From Duganella sp. (GTDB lineage: Bacteria > Pseudomonadota > Gammaproteobacteria > Burkholderiales > Burkholderiaceae_D): 64,000 nt of DNA. Below, piece after piece: positions 47,258-56,977 of the stretch (position 1 is the first letter of the stretch; the number at the start of each line of letters is the position of its first letter). The stretch is taken from the NCBI GenBank assembly GCA_026225475.1, contig JAMFSU010000157.1:1-64000 (forward strand). Reading direction: 5' to 3'. The translations under genes and the position numbers were made by a program. Under the pieces are notes generated by a model. The model was given only the letters and a program-made list of their open reading frames with translations, was not told where the DNA came from and ran no database searches.

Positions 47258-48727
47258 TTAAATCGTCATGCCAGCACGCGCCAACAAGTCACGACTACGA
47301 CGGGACAGATGCGTCAACTGCAATTGCTTGCCTGCCTTGGCATAACGCTCGCACAGGTTTTCCAGCGCGGCCACTGCCGAATGATCGGCCAGATGTAGGT
47401 GGCGGCAATCGACTACCACCTGCCGCGGATCCTCTTGCGGATCGAACAATTCCAGAAAATGCGTGGCCGAAGCGAAAAACAACGTGCCATGCGGTACATA
47501 GGTTTTTCCGCCCTGTTCCGATAACGCCTCGTCGGCCCGGATCTCGCTGGCATGCTGCCAGGCAAAATTGAGCGCCGCAATCACAATGCCGCACAACACC
47601 GCTACCGCCAGATCGGTAAATACCGTAATGATGGTCACCGCCACAATCACCAAGGCATCATGACGCGGCACCTTACCCAGTACACGCAGCGATCCCCAGG
47701 CAAAGGTCTGCTGCGCCACCACGAACATGACACCGACCAGCGCCGCCAGCGGAATGCGTTCGATCAACGGTGACAGGAACAGGATGAACAACAGTATCAT
47801 CATGCCGCTGACCATGCCCGACAGACGCGAACGCCCGCCCGAGCCGAGATTGATCATGGTTTGCCCGATCATGGCGCAACCGCCCATGCCACCGAACAGG
47901 CCTGATAACAGATTGGCCGCGCCCAGCGCCAGACATTCGCGATTGGGCTGGCCACGGGTGGCGGTGATGTCGTCGGTGAGATTGAAGGTCAGCAAAGTTT
48001 CCAGCAAGCCGACAATGGCCATCAGCACCGCATAGGGCGTGACGATGCGCAAGGTTTCCAGGTTCAGCGGCACGTCGGGAAAATGGAACACCGGCAGGTT
48101 GCCGGCAATATGCGCCATGTCGCCCAGCGTGCGCGTGGGCAGATGCAGCAACTGGCTCAACAGGCCGACGCCGACAATGGCTGCCAATGCCGGTGGAATG
48201 ACTTTGGTCAGACGCGGCAGCAGATACACAATCAACATGGTGAATGCCACCAGTGCCGCCATAATCAGCAGCGGTGTGCCTTGCAGCCATTGCGGGCCAC
48301 CCGCGCCGGGTTGTTTGAAATGCTCCAGCTGCGCCAGCGCAATCACGATCGCCAGACCATTGACGAAACCCAGCATCACCGGATGCGGCACCATGCGAAT
48401 CAGCTTGCCCAGTCGCAGCGCGCCGAACAGCAGCATCAACAAGCCGCTCAAGATCACGGTCAACAGGAAATACTGCGCGCCGTGCTGTACCACCAAGGCC
48501 ACGATCACCACTGCCATCGAACCGGCAGCACCGGAAATCATGCCCGGACGGCCACCGAACACGGCAGTCACGGTGCAAATGATAAACGCCCCATACAAAC
48601 CCATCAACGGATTGAGTTGCGCCACCAGTGCAAAGGCGATGCATTCCGGTACCAGTGCAAACGAAGAAGTCAGGCCGGCCAGCACATTTTGGCGGATGTC
48701 GGTCCAACGAGATATTTGGGTGGTCAT
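47258..48727 (-). CDS. SulP family anion transporter with STAS domain
   Basis: 489 residues. About ten to twelve transmembrane segments (residues 15-400) with the SulP texture LAGLTSSFALVPECIAFALVAQLNPLMGLYGAFI and GANLLSGLFGGMGGCAMIGQT. A C-terminal STAS domain (about 415-485) has VVVDCRHLHLADHSAVAAL. SulP proteins carry sulfate, bicarbonate or dicarboxylates; the substrate is not deducible. No carbonic anhydrase gene is adjacent. Single-gene unit. Confidence 0.93.
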   Translation of the reverse strand: MTTQISRWTDIRQNVLAGLTSSFALVPECIAFALVAQLNPLMGLYGAFIICTVTAVFGGRPGMISGAAGSMAVVIVALVVQHGAQYFLLTVILSGLLMLLFGALRLGKLIRMVPHPVMLGFVNGLAIVIALAQLEHFKQPGAGGPQWLQGTPLLIMAALVAFTMLIVYLLPRLTKVIPPALAAIVGVGLLSQLLHLPTRTLGDMAHIAGNLPVFHFPDVPLNLETLRIVTPYAVLMAIVGLLETLLTFNLTDDITATRGQPNRECLALGAANLLSGLFGGMGGCAMIGQTMINLGSGGRSRLSGMVSGMMILLFILFLSPLIERIPLAALVGVMFVVAQQTFAWGSLRVLGKVPRHDALVIVAVTIITVFTDLAVAVLCGIVIAALNFAWQHASEIRADEALSEQGGKTYVPHGTLFFASATHFLELFDPQEDPRQVVVDCRHLHLADHSAVAALENLCERYAKAGKQLQLTHLSRRSRDLLARAGMTI

Positions 48728-49023
48728 TACAAGCTATCCATGAATCGGTTGCGGTCACCTGCCGCAATGGCCTCGAGCACACCGGCCGCATACCTGCGCC
48801 ATGGCACAAGAGCGCACTATTTCATCAACGGTAAGCGGCAAGGCTGCGTTTCAGAAGGGGGAGGTACAGATGCGTGGTCCATTGGCGACCAGCACGGCGA
48901 GAACGATATTGGTCAGGTGAATCCTGCGGGCAATGCCCGACAAGGCTGCATTTTACTGTATTGGCCAGCTTGCTTCAGCGCCCTCAACCATACCAAGCTC
49001 GGTTGACGGCGCCGGTTGCACAA

Positions 49024-50655
49024 TCAAGGCACGTAGCCGGGAATCTTGCTGTGATCGACCACATCGATCTGGCTCGGATTCATGAACTTGTCGGCGTATT
49101 GCTGATAAACCTTGTTGCGCACAAACACGTCGAACAGATCGGGGTCGATGTGATCGCGCAAACGGAAGCCGCCGAGGATTTCCAGCGCTTCGCTGAGCGT
49201 GTTGCCACGCTTGTAGGGACGATCAGCGGCAGTCAGCGCCTCGAAGATATCGGCAATCGCCATCATGCGCGCCTGCGGCGACATCTGCTCACGCGTCAGG
49301 CCGCGTGGATACCCCTTGCCATCCATGCGCTCGTGGTGGCCGCCAGCATACTCTGTGACGTTGCGCAATTGCTTGGGCCACGGCAACGACTCCAGCATCT
49401 TGATGGTCACTACGATGTGATTATTGATGATCTGACGTTCGGCATCATTCAAGGTGCCCATGCGGATACGCAAGTTGGTCACTTCATCTTCCGACAGTGC
49501 CGCAATCAGATCGCCTTCCGGTCCATGCCACTGACGTGCGGCAATGTCGGTCACGCGCTGCTGGTCTTCCGGCTTCATGCCTTCGCCGCCGATATTGGCG
49601 CGCCGCAGGAAGTTACGGTCGGCATCGAGTTGTTCGCATTGCGCTTGCAACTGACGATCCAGCGCATCGCTTTGCGCACTGTCGAGCGCGGCACCGAGTG
49701 CACACTTCTGCTTGAGGATGGCGATTTCGGCATCGCGTTTGAACACTTCAAAGCGTGTATCGATCAGATTAATGCGGTCAAAGATGGTTTCCAGCTTGGT
49801 CGATTTTTCCACCACATGATTGGGCGTGGTGATCTTGCCGCAGTCGTGCAGCAAGCCAGCTACCCACAACTCGCGGCGGTCGCGTTCGGTCATCTGGAAC
49901 GACGCCATCGGTCCCTGCTCGGTCGCATGAGTGGCCTCGGCCAGCATCATTGCCAGTTCCGGTACGTGTTCGCAATGGCGCCCGGTATGCGGTGATTTTT
50001 CATCGATACCCATATTGATGAGCTTGATGAAGTGTTCGAACAGATGTTCCAGCCGGTAAATCAGTTGCTGATTGGTAATCGCAATGGCTGCCTGTGACGC
50101 CAGCGCTTCGATGAAATATTGATCGGTTTCGGAAAACGGATGCGGCTGCCCAGTCTCGGGATCAATCGCGTTGACCAGTTGCAGCACGCCGACCAGTTCG
50201 CCTTCATGATCCTGCATCGGCACGGTCAGGAACGACTGCGAGTGATAGTGATACTTCTCATCAAACATGCGCATGCCGGAGAAGTTAAAACCCTGGGCCT
50301 GATATACGTCGGGAATGTTGACCGACTTGCGCGTGTTGGCCGCATAGGCCGACACGGCGTTCAGATTTTGACTGCCGTCGGCGTTGCTCAACGGGATGTT
50401 GGGGATGCTGATCTTGTCGGTACTGCTGCCGCCCTGATGCATGCCCAGCGTGTCGTTGATAGAGATATAGAAGGACAGGCTGTTTTCTTCTTCCACGGTA
50501 CGGTACAAGGTACCGCCATCGGCCAGCGTAATGCTGCGCGCCGTTTGCAAAATACGTTCCAGCAGCAACGGGATATTCCGATTGGTACTCAGTTCGAGAC
50601 TGAGCTCGGTGAGCTTTTCCAGGCGGTGGGCGATGTCGAGGTGTTTGTTTTTCAT
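49024..50655 (-). CDS. GAF and HD-GYP domain protein, predicted c-di-GMP phosphodiesterase
   Basis: 543 residues from the ATG at 50655 (MKNKHLDIAHRLEKL). A GAF sensor domain covers about residues 23-195 (LADGGTLYRTVEEENSLSFY, FLTVPMQDHEGELVGVLQLVN). The HD-GYP domain follows: HTGRHCEHV, the metal-binding LLHDCGK with the HD pair at 270-271, and HHERMDGKGYPRGL at about 440-453. HD-GYP domains hydrolyse cyclic di-GMP. A stretch of about 100 residues (300-400) separates the HDCGK part from NNHIVVTIKML, longer than in simple HD-GYP domains. The GAF domain presumably senses a cytoplasmic signal. Confidence 0.9.
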   Translation of the reverse strand: MKNKHLDIAHRLEKLTELSLELSTNRNIPLLLERILQTARSITLADGGTLYRTVEEENSLSFYISINDTLGMHQGGSSTDKISIPNIPLSNADGSQNLNAVSAYAANTRKSVNIPDVYQAQGFNFSGMRMFDEKYHYHSQSFLTVPMQDHEGELVGVLQLVNAIDPETGQPHPFSETDQYFIEALASQAAIAITNQQLIYRLEHLFEHFIKLINMGIDEKSPHTGRHCEHVPELAMMLAEATHATEQGPMASFQMTERDRRELWVAGLLHDCGKITTPNHVVEKSTKLETIFDRINLIDTRFEVFKRDAEIAILKQKCALGAALDSAQSDALDRQLQAQCEQLDADRNFLRRANIGGEGMKPEDQQRVTDIAARQWHGPEGDLIAALSEDEVTNLRIRMGTLNDAERQIINNHIVVTIKMLESLPWPKQLRNVTEYAGGHHERMDGKGYPRGLTREQMSPQARMMAIADIFEALTAADRPYKRGNTLSEALEILGGFRLRDHIDPDLFDVFVRNKVYQQYADKFMNPSQIDVVDHSKIPGYVP

Positions 50656-51054
50656 GATATGGATCGACTCAACGAACAGAAAAAGAGCAAATAGGACATG
50701 ACGAAAGATACGCTGCAACGCTGACGGCGCGCTGTAGCATCTGGCTTTTTTTTCAATAAGTTGCGTCGCAACAACGCGCGCTTTACGGTGATCGTGGACA
50801 CCATTTTCAACGCCATTGCCAACGCATTTTCTGACGCTGTTTTGCCACCACGCTTGCCGCTTATTGATTGATTTAGCCCGACATATCCCTTAACATCAAG
50901 CGATGCTGTCAAATTGTCACGTTTTGCTGCCGCACGGCAATGCATCAAGTGCCCAGCAAAGCGACGCAAACAAGATCACGGGGAACACGGACACAATTTT
51001 CCCACGTATAAAACGTGTTCCAATCGTCACAACAGTTCAAATCCAGTTCAACCA
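50656..51054. other. Divergent promoter region between the HD-GYP and phosphodiesterase genes
   Basis: No gene seen in about 400 bp. Toward the HD-GYP gene a TTGACA hexamer lies at 50912-50907 without a good -10. Toward the phosphodiesterase gene TATAAA (51007-51012) could be a -10 and lies inside the dyad CACGT-ATAAA-ACGTG (51003-51017). Confidence 0.45.
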
Positions 51055-51828
51055 ATGCGTGTAAAAATTCTCGGGTGCAGTGGCGGCATAGGCGGCAACA
51101 CGCTGCGCACAACTTCATTGCTGGTCGACGACGATATCCTCATTGATGCCGGCACCGGCGTCAACGATCTGTCACTGGAAGCGCTGGCTGCGATTGACCA
51201 TGTCTTCATCACGCATGCGCATCTGGATCACATCGCCTGCCTGCCGTTCATGCTCGACAGCGTCGGCGACCGCCGCAGCACACCGTTGACCATGCATGCC
51301 ACGCGCGCTACCGAAGACGTCATCCGCAAGCATATTTTCAACTGGCAGATCTGGCCCGATTTCAGTGAAATTCCGACACCTGAAAATCCATTCCTGCGCT
51401 TCCACACCATCGAAGTCGGCACTCCCATCGAAATTGGCCAGCGCCGCATCACCGCCCTGCCCGCCAATCACAGCGTGCCTGCGGTCGGCTATCAGCTTGA
51501 TGACATCGACAGCGGCAACAGCCTGGTCTTCAGTGGCGACACCACCAGTTGCGACGCGCTGTGGGAAGTGGTCAATACGATCGCCAAGCTGCGTTACCTG
51601 CTCATCGAAGCGGCCTTCCCCGATAGCGAACGCGAACTGGCCATCCTGTCCAAACACTTCTGTCCCAGCCTGTTGCTGACAGAACTAAGCAAGCTCGACA
51701 GCAATCCAGACATCCTCGTCACCCACGCCAAACCCGGCCTGTACGCGCAGATCGAAAAAGAACTGCTGCAAGGCGCCGGCGACCGCAACATCAGCATGCT
51801 GCAAGCCGACGCGGTATTGCACTTCTAA
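51055..51828 (+). CDS. Metallo-beta-lactamase fold protein, probable 3',5'-cyclic-nucleotide phosphodiesterase
   Basis: 257 residues from ATG 51055 (MRVKILGCSGGIGG). The MBL metal motif is THAHLDHIACLPF, close to the class II cAMP phosphodiesterase signature HxHLDH. Further ligands are in ALPANHSVPAVGYQL and FSGDTTSCDALW, and VTHAKPG near the end. These proteins hydrolyse cyclic nucleotides in the cytoplasm. It is divergent from an HD-GYP gene and 7 kb from a class III cyclase, so both ends of cyclic nucleotide signalling may be encoded nearby; other MBL hydrolase substrates remain possible. Confidence 0.82.
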   Translation: MRVKILGCSGGIGGNTLRTTSLLVDDDILIDAGTGVNDLSLEALAAIDHVFITHAHLDHIACLPFMLDSVGDRRSTPLTMHATRATEDVIRKHIFNWQIWPDFSEIPTPENPFLRFHTIEVGTPIEIGQRRITALPANHSVPAVGYQLDDIDSGNSLVFSGDTTSCDALWEVVNTIAKLRYLLIEAAFPDSERELAILSKHFCPSLLLTELSKLDSNPDILVTHAKPGLYAQIEKELLQGAGDRNISMLQADAVLHF

Positions 51829-51881
51829 GACCCGCCTGCCGCGCCGGTGCCCTGCGGCGACCAGCGCGCACTAACTGACAA

Positions 51882-52646
51882 CTACTGCACAATGCAATCA
51901 ACGTCCTTGCCGTTGCTACTTTGTGGCACGGGTGGCACGTTCCTGCTGATCGATAATGGCATCTTCACAGGCACCCCCAGGGCCGGCGGCACCGGCACCG
52001 GCGGTGTCTTTATATCTAGCACAAAACCAAACTGCCCGGACTCAAGCAGTTGCTGACCGGCAGGATTGCTCACTAACACACGGCCCTGAGATACATCGAT
52101 GTACAAACCGTTCGGCGGCGTGTTGCCGCTGGCATTGGGCACGCCACCGCAATCGTTCTGGCAGAACAGCGCGCCGAAGTTGGTGCCACGTATACCGATG
52201 GTCGCTGTCGGTGTTTCAAAATTGACGGCATCATGGTTGCGCTTGCCGACCAGCCCGGTAACAGCGCGCATGCCGCCCTTGACCAGGCTGATGGCGACAT
52301 TGTCCTGGGCCGGCTTGTCGGCGTCATAGAGATAGCTTTTGACCACCAATTGTGTCCCTGGCCGCAGGACGATCTCGGCGTTGTCGAGAAATTTCACCCG
52401 CGTGAAGGTATTGGACTCGGTGATCAGCGTATCGCCCTGCTGGATCTGCGACTTGACCGCCAGCACGGCGGTACTGCCGTCCAGATGCTTGGCCGTCAGA
52501 ATCCCCGACAAATGGGTTACCACGCCGACGGCCTGCGCCAACGCCAGACTGCCCCAGCTCAGCAAGCCCAGCAGGCAGACCAGTTGCCACAGACGCAGCA
52601 CTGCGTTGCGGCTTGAACGATATCTCATGTGGATAGTATGTTTCAT
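51882..52646 (-). CDS. FecR domain-containing secreted protein
   Basis: 254 residues from ATG 52646, with AGGA about 10 nt upstream. A signal peptide ends near residue 38 (LLSWGSLALAQA), so the protein is periplasmic. The FecR domain follows: VGVVTHLSGILTAKHLDGS, QQGDTLITESNTFTRVKFLDNAEIVLRPGTQLVV, and TATIGIRGTNF. Unlike FecR itself it has no cytoplasmic anti-sigma segment, and no sigma factor gene is near. It starts 20 bp after the tpsA stop, so it is probably the last gene of the tpsB-tpsA operon. Confidence 0.88.
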   Translation of the reverse strand: MKHTIHMRYRSSRNAVLRLWQLVCLLGLLSWGSLALAQAVGVVTHLSGILTAKHLDGSTAVLAVKSQIQQGDTLITESNTFTRVKFLDNAEIVLRPGTQLVVKSYLYDADKPAQDNVAISLVKGGMRAVTGLVGKRNHDAVNFETPTATIGIRGTNFGALFCQNDCGGVPNASGNTPPNGLYIDVSQGRVLVSNPAGQQLLESGQFGFVLDIKTPPVPVPPALGVPVKMPLSISRNVPPVPQSSNGKDVDCIVQ

Positions 52647-52666
52647 AGAATGATTTTCCTGAGATA

Positions 52667-55600
52667 TCAGCTGCAATACATCTTGACGGTCTTGCTGGTG
52701 GTACCAGTTTTCTCCGTGCTACCGGTGCTACCGGTGCTGCCGGTGCTGCCGGTGCTGCCAGTACTCGAATCGCCACTGTCGCTACCGCCAAACGTACCCG
52801 TTTCGCCACCGGTGGTCATCGGTTCATTTGAGGTGGTGGGCGTGTTACTTGTGCTTGGTACCGTTGGCGTGTTCGACGAATTGGACGAGTTAGACGAGTT
52901 AGACGACGTGGAGGAATTGGTACTGGTGATGATCGTGTTTGACCCTGAGGTGGTCGAATCGGCGATGGCCGTTGACGAGGGCGTCGAACTCACAACCACA
53001 GGAACCGGTATGGTCGTTCCACTCGAGTTGGTAATGGCCACGCCAGCTGCATAGGCAACTGCGGTACCGCTATCGACGGTGAATTGCGTTAAGCCCTGCG
53101 CTGTGATATTCGCATTGACCGCTATGCTATTGCCAGCCAAGAGACTGATGTTGCCGCCACTGGACACGACCACACCATTGACGACCAGATTGTTACTGGC
53201 GGAATCACTCCCGCCACCGGACACGACCATATTATTGACAAACATATTGCCACCGTCAGAAATACTCGCTCCAGCGGATAAAGTAATGTCACCCGACGCA
53301 TTGATGCCCGCCGCTCCGATGGTCAAAGGACTGTGAGTCACCAGCGAGACGCTGCTTCCGTCACCCGCAGCCTTGATAAGGCCACTCGTATTAACGCCCA
53401 GACTGGCAATCTGACTATCGATAGTAGTCGAGCCGGTACTGCCCATCGCTGCAGTCACCATGGCACCGGTATTGGTCACATTGATATTCCCGCCCAGATT
53501 GGTAATACCGGTAAGCGCCACTGCTGACGTGTAATCCGTGTTGAGCGTATTGTTCAACACAATATCGCCACTGCCGGTATTGATGCCGGAATAAGCAGCG
53601 ATATAATTTTCGTCGTTATCCAGCCTAGTACCGTTAGTGGAGGAGGTAATCAACTGTTTCGATACCTGTAACGATCCGAATTCCGAAATCGAGCCACCTT
53701 GCGAGGTCAGCACCAGGTTGCGTGCCGTAATATTTCCGACAGTCAAGGTAGGGAAGTCTTGTTCACCAAAAGTCTGCGTCTGCGTCAGCACGACATCTCC
53801 TGCGCTGACGATGGTACCGCCGGACTGTTCAAAGATGCCGGTGACGTTAAGCACAGAGCCGACTCCACCGATATAGGTGCCATTGCCTGACAAAGAAAGG
53901 TAATTCATCAACGCCGTACCTGACACCGACAGGGTACCGGCGTTAATACCGCTATCGTCATTTTGAATAATGACAGTACCAGTGGATGTCAGGTTGGTTG
54001 CCTGCACCGTACCTCCATTAACACTCAATGTGCCGCTGTTGGCGATAGTGATATTGTTCACAATATCGGTACCGTCATCGATAGTGTGCGCCAATGTGCC
54101 GCTGCTGACGGTGATATTGTCAATTGCAGTCGGCAGACTCTTAGCCGTGGCGTTGTCCGTGCCAGTAGTCCAGTTGGCGAGCGAACTCCAGGCTCCACCG
54201 TCAGGGCTGAATGTGAAGTCTTCGGAACCCGACATGGTCAACTGCAACTGCTTGCCATTGGCGTTGTAATCGGCTTTGAACATTTGCAAGGCGCCGCTGA
54301 CATTGAACACGTCACCCAGTACATGGCGGAAATAACCACTGGCGTCGCCAGTCGAAATGATGGGCGAGAATGAAGTCGTCAGCGTCGGCATCACGCTACC
54401 GCTCAACAACTTGGTCTGCAAGGTGCCATCGAGTTGGTAATCCTGGCTGGTCAGCATGTTCAGGCTATCGTGCGTGAGCGTGCCGCCATTGTTGGCGACG
54501 TCAATGAGCAGCGTGCCGGTCGATCCTTGTTCAAACAAACCGCCGATGGACAGCGTACCAATCACACCGTCGCCGCCTGGCGTTAGCATGCCGTTGTTCA
54601 ACAACGTACCAGCGGTACTCGTCACGGTGCCATTACCGGACAGCGTGCCAAATTCATCATTGGTGACCGTGTTGAACAACAAGCTGCCGCCAGTCAACGT
54701 GACATAGCCATCGTTGGTGAATCCGCCACCGGCGACGGTACTGCCCGAGGCGATCGACAGGGTGCCGCTGTTTTGCCAATCGGTGCCGTTGAAGACTGTC
54801 ACCACATTCGTGGCACCCACGGAGATGCTTCCCCCCAGGGCATTGATGATGGAGCCAACGCTAGTGACAGTTCCCAACACCGTCATCGTACCGAAATTGC
54901 TTATCCCAGAGTTGAATCTCACACCTGGGTCATCGGCGTTATAGCCGTTTGGCTTGTTGGCATTGGAATCAACATGCATCAATCCATTATTGATGACGAA
55001 GCCGGAGTCGAAGTTAGTCTGGTAATTGACATTGACGGTGCCACTGACTCCATTGACAAATCCGCTAGTGGCATCGAAGACACTGTTGGAAACGTTGAAT
55101 GTCCCGCCATTGCTGAACAAGCCTGCAATAATCGACGTATTCGCCAGCGTAATCGTGCCACTGTTGCTCAAGGTGCCGGAGACATTCAGATTAGTGTTGT
55201 GGTCCATCGTGCCCATTACAGCGCTGGTGGCGTCAACACTCAAGTTACCGGCAGTGAGAGCGCCGCCGAGAGTGTATAGGGACATGCACACAACATTGCT
55301 GTTGAGATTAAGCAGACCGCTGTTGATGATCGATAAATTGCCATTACCATCACCACCCAGGCCATCACTGACGACCAGCCCGCCACTGTTAAGACCGATT
55401 GTTGCGCCATTGAGCACCACCGAATGCGTACCGCTGACACTACCGTGGACATTGGTATTTAGGTACAGTCCCAACGCACCTGAGCTACTGGTGATATTGG
55501 CGTTGATATAGATATTGTTGTCGGCGTTCAGCGTCAGATCAGCGTAGCCGACGCTGGTCTTGGTGATCGCCGCGTTGACGGTGATGTTACCGCCGCTACT

Positions 55601-56968
55601 GGAACCATCATCGCCCGTCGCCAGGATCACACTGGTCCCGCCATTGAGCATGCCGGTGATTTCCGATGCCTTGATGGAAGACGAGCTACCAACGGAGGAA
55701 ATTACATTGTCGGAAATCGTCGCAGTATCGTTGATCGTATCTGCCACCACGGTCAAATCATAAGGATCGATATACCAGGTGCCGCCAGATCCCACAGTCG
55801 GCGCGTTGACCACATCCAGCGAAGTCAGCCCCGAAGTCTCGACATAGCCGCCCTTGCCCGCCGCACCGGTGGCCGACACAGCGCCGTCAATATAAGCCCC
55901 ACCTTCCGAATACAACACCACGCTGCCGCCGTTAGCAACACCATCGGCGCTGATGGCGGAACTGGCGGTGGTCGTCAGTTGTTGCGAAGCGCGCAAGAAA
56001 ATCCGGCCGCCATCGGCCACCACACTGCTGGCATTGATGATGCCACTATTCTTGATCAATCCAGCGGCAATACCGATGGTGCCGGCCGCTGCGGTGATGG
56101 TGCCGAGATTGGTGACATTGCCGGCCGCACCGGTGACGTTGACGGTGACACCGGGCGTACCGGTATCGACCAGTTCTACGCTTTGTCCAGCCGCCAGCAG
56201 GATCTCTCCGTTAGGGCTCTGAATCACGCCGCTATTGGTGACATTGCTACCGATCAGATACACGCTGCCGCCACTGGCAGTCTTGATGGTGCCTTGATTT
56301 TCGACATCACCGACGGTGCCGCTGGTACTGCTGAAGGTCAGCCGTCCGGCCAGAAAATCACTATCGCTGAGATTGATCGTGCTGGCAATGAAGCGCGCCA
56401 CATCAACCACCCCGGTGGGGCCGATCAGGATGCCGTTCTGGTTGATCAGCGCCACCGTGCCATTGGACTTGAGCAAGCCATAGATCAACGAGGGATCAGT
56501 GCCGGTCACGCGCGCCAGGAAGGCCGCTGCTGCGCTCGGTTGATTGATGTCGACCACCGCATTGGCACCGATGCTGAAGGTGGTGAAGTTGGCAATTGCC
56601 TGATTGGTGGTCTGATTGATCGTCAGCGTATTGCCGGTTTGCGTAAATGTCGCATTGCCGTAAGTGACCGTGCCGCCAGTAGGCAAGGTATTGACCGGGG
56701 GTGCCGCTGCCAGCGCCGTGGTGTTCCAGGCGGCGCAAACTACCGCAGTGGTCAGCGAAATACGCAACGCGCTGCCGAACATGGCGCGCCAGGACCGCCG
56801 CAGCAAGCCGAACAACAATTGCGGCAATGGCTTGCGCACACGGCGCGACAAGGTCAGACGGCGATTGCCGACACGTAGCGTGAGCGACGGTGGCAGCAGT
56901 TCGATCTGCGGCGCGACGGGGTCGATGGTGGCGCTTGGCGGCGTGGCTGGGTGCGATGAATTGTGCAT
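52667..56968 (-). CDS. Two-partner secretion exoprotein TpsA (filamentous haemagglutinin-type)
   Basis: 1433 residues. A long basic N-terminal presequence of about 65 residues precedes a hydrophobic signal core (ALRISLTTAVVCAAWNTTALA, cleavage near residue 87). The TPS secretion domain starts at APPVNTLPTGGTVTYGNATF and includes INQNGILIGPTGVVDVARF. The middle is a beta-helix-like array of short repeats such as NSGTLSIASGSTVAGGG. The C-terminal about 120 residues are Ser/Asn/Thr/Gly-rich with perfect 3-residue repeats, and the protein ends KMYCS. It is expected to be exported by Sec and then by the TpsB protein encoded 9 bp upstream. A role in adhesion is likely but not shown. Confidence 0.92.
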   Translation of the reverse strand: MHNSSHPATPPSATIDPVAPQIELLPPSLTLRVGNRRLTLSRRVRKPLPQLLFGLLRRSWRAMFGSALRISLTTAVVCAAWNTTALAAAPPVNTLPTGGTVTYGNATFTQTGNTLTINQTTNQAIANFTTFSIGANAVVDINQPSAAAAFLARVTGTDPSLIYGLLKSNGTVALINQNGILIGPTGVVDVARFIASTINLSDSDFLAGRLTFSSTSGTVGDVENQGTIKTASGGSVYLIGSNVTNSGVIQSPNGEILLAAGQSVELVDTGTPGVTVNVTGAAGNVTNLGTITAAAGTIGIAAGLIKNSGIINASSVVADGGRIFLRASQQLTTTASSAISADGVANGGSVVLYSEGGAYIDGAVSATGAAGKGGYVETSGLTSLDVVNAPTVGSGGTWYIDPYDLTVVADTINDTATISDNVISSVGSSSSIKASEITGMLNGGTSVILATGDDGSSSGGNITVNAAITKTSVGYADLTLNADNNIYINANITSSSGALGLYLNTNVHGSVSGTHSVVLNGATIGLNSGGLVVSDGLGGDGNGNLSIINSGLLNLNSNVVCMSLYTLGGALTAGNLSVDATSAVMGTMDHNTNLNVSGTLSNSGTITLANTSIIAGLFSNGGTFNVSNSVFDATSGFVNGVSGTVNVNYQTNFDSGFVINNGLMHVDSNANKPNGYNADDPGVRFNSGISNFGTMTVLGTVTSVGSIINALGGSISVGATNVVTVFNGTDWQNSGTLSIASGSTVAGGGFTNDGYVTLTGGSLLFNTVTNDEFGTLSGNGTVTSTAGTLLNNGMLTPGGDGVIGTLSIGGLFEQGSTGTLLIDVANNGGTLTHDSLNMLTSQDYQLDGTLQTKLLSGSVMPTLTTSFSPIISTGDASGYFRHVLGDVFNVSGALQMFKADYNANGKQLQLTMSGSEDFTFSPDGGAWSSLANWTTGTDNATAKSLPTAIDNITVSSGTLAHTIDDGTDIVNNITIANSGTLSVNGGTVQATNLTSTGTVIIQNDDSGINAGTLSVSGTALMNYLSLSGNGTYIGGVGSVLNVTGIFEQSGGTIVSAGDVVLTQTQTFGEQDFPTLTVGNITARNLVLTSQGGSISEFGSLQVSKQLITSSTNGTRLDNDENYIAAYSGINTGSGDIVLNNTLNTDYTSAVALTGITNLGGNINVTNTGAMVTAAMGSTGSTTIDSQIASLGVNTSGLIKAAGDGSSVSLVTHSPLTIGAAGINASGDITLSAGASISDGGNMFVNNMVVSGGGSDSASNNLVVNGVVVSSGGNISLLAGNSIAVNANITAQGLTQFTVDSGTAVAYAAGVAITNSSGTTIPVPVVVSSTPSSTAIADSTTSGSNTIITSTNSSTSSNSSNSSNSSNTPTVPSTSNTPTTSNEPMTTGGETGTFGGSDSGDSSTGSTGSTGSTGSTGSTEKTGTTSKTVKMYCS
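52711..52920. repeat. In-frame 9-bp tandem repeats in the tpsA 3' end
   Basis: Two tracts: repeats of a 9-mer like ACCGGTGCT over about 52717-52760 (encoding Gly-Ser-Thr units) and of GACGAGTTA over about 52875-52911 (encoding Ser-Asn-Ser units). The unit length keeps the frame, so slippage would change tail length, not switch the gene off. Confidence 0.75.
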
Positions 56969-56977
56969 GATGTTCTC

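Noticed and set aside
52711-52911. Possible CRISPR-like array
   Set aside because: The repeats are contiguous 9-bp units with no spacers and are in frame inside tpsA.
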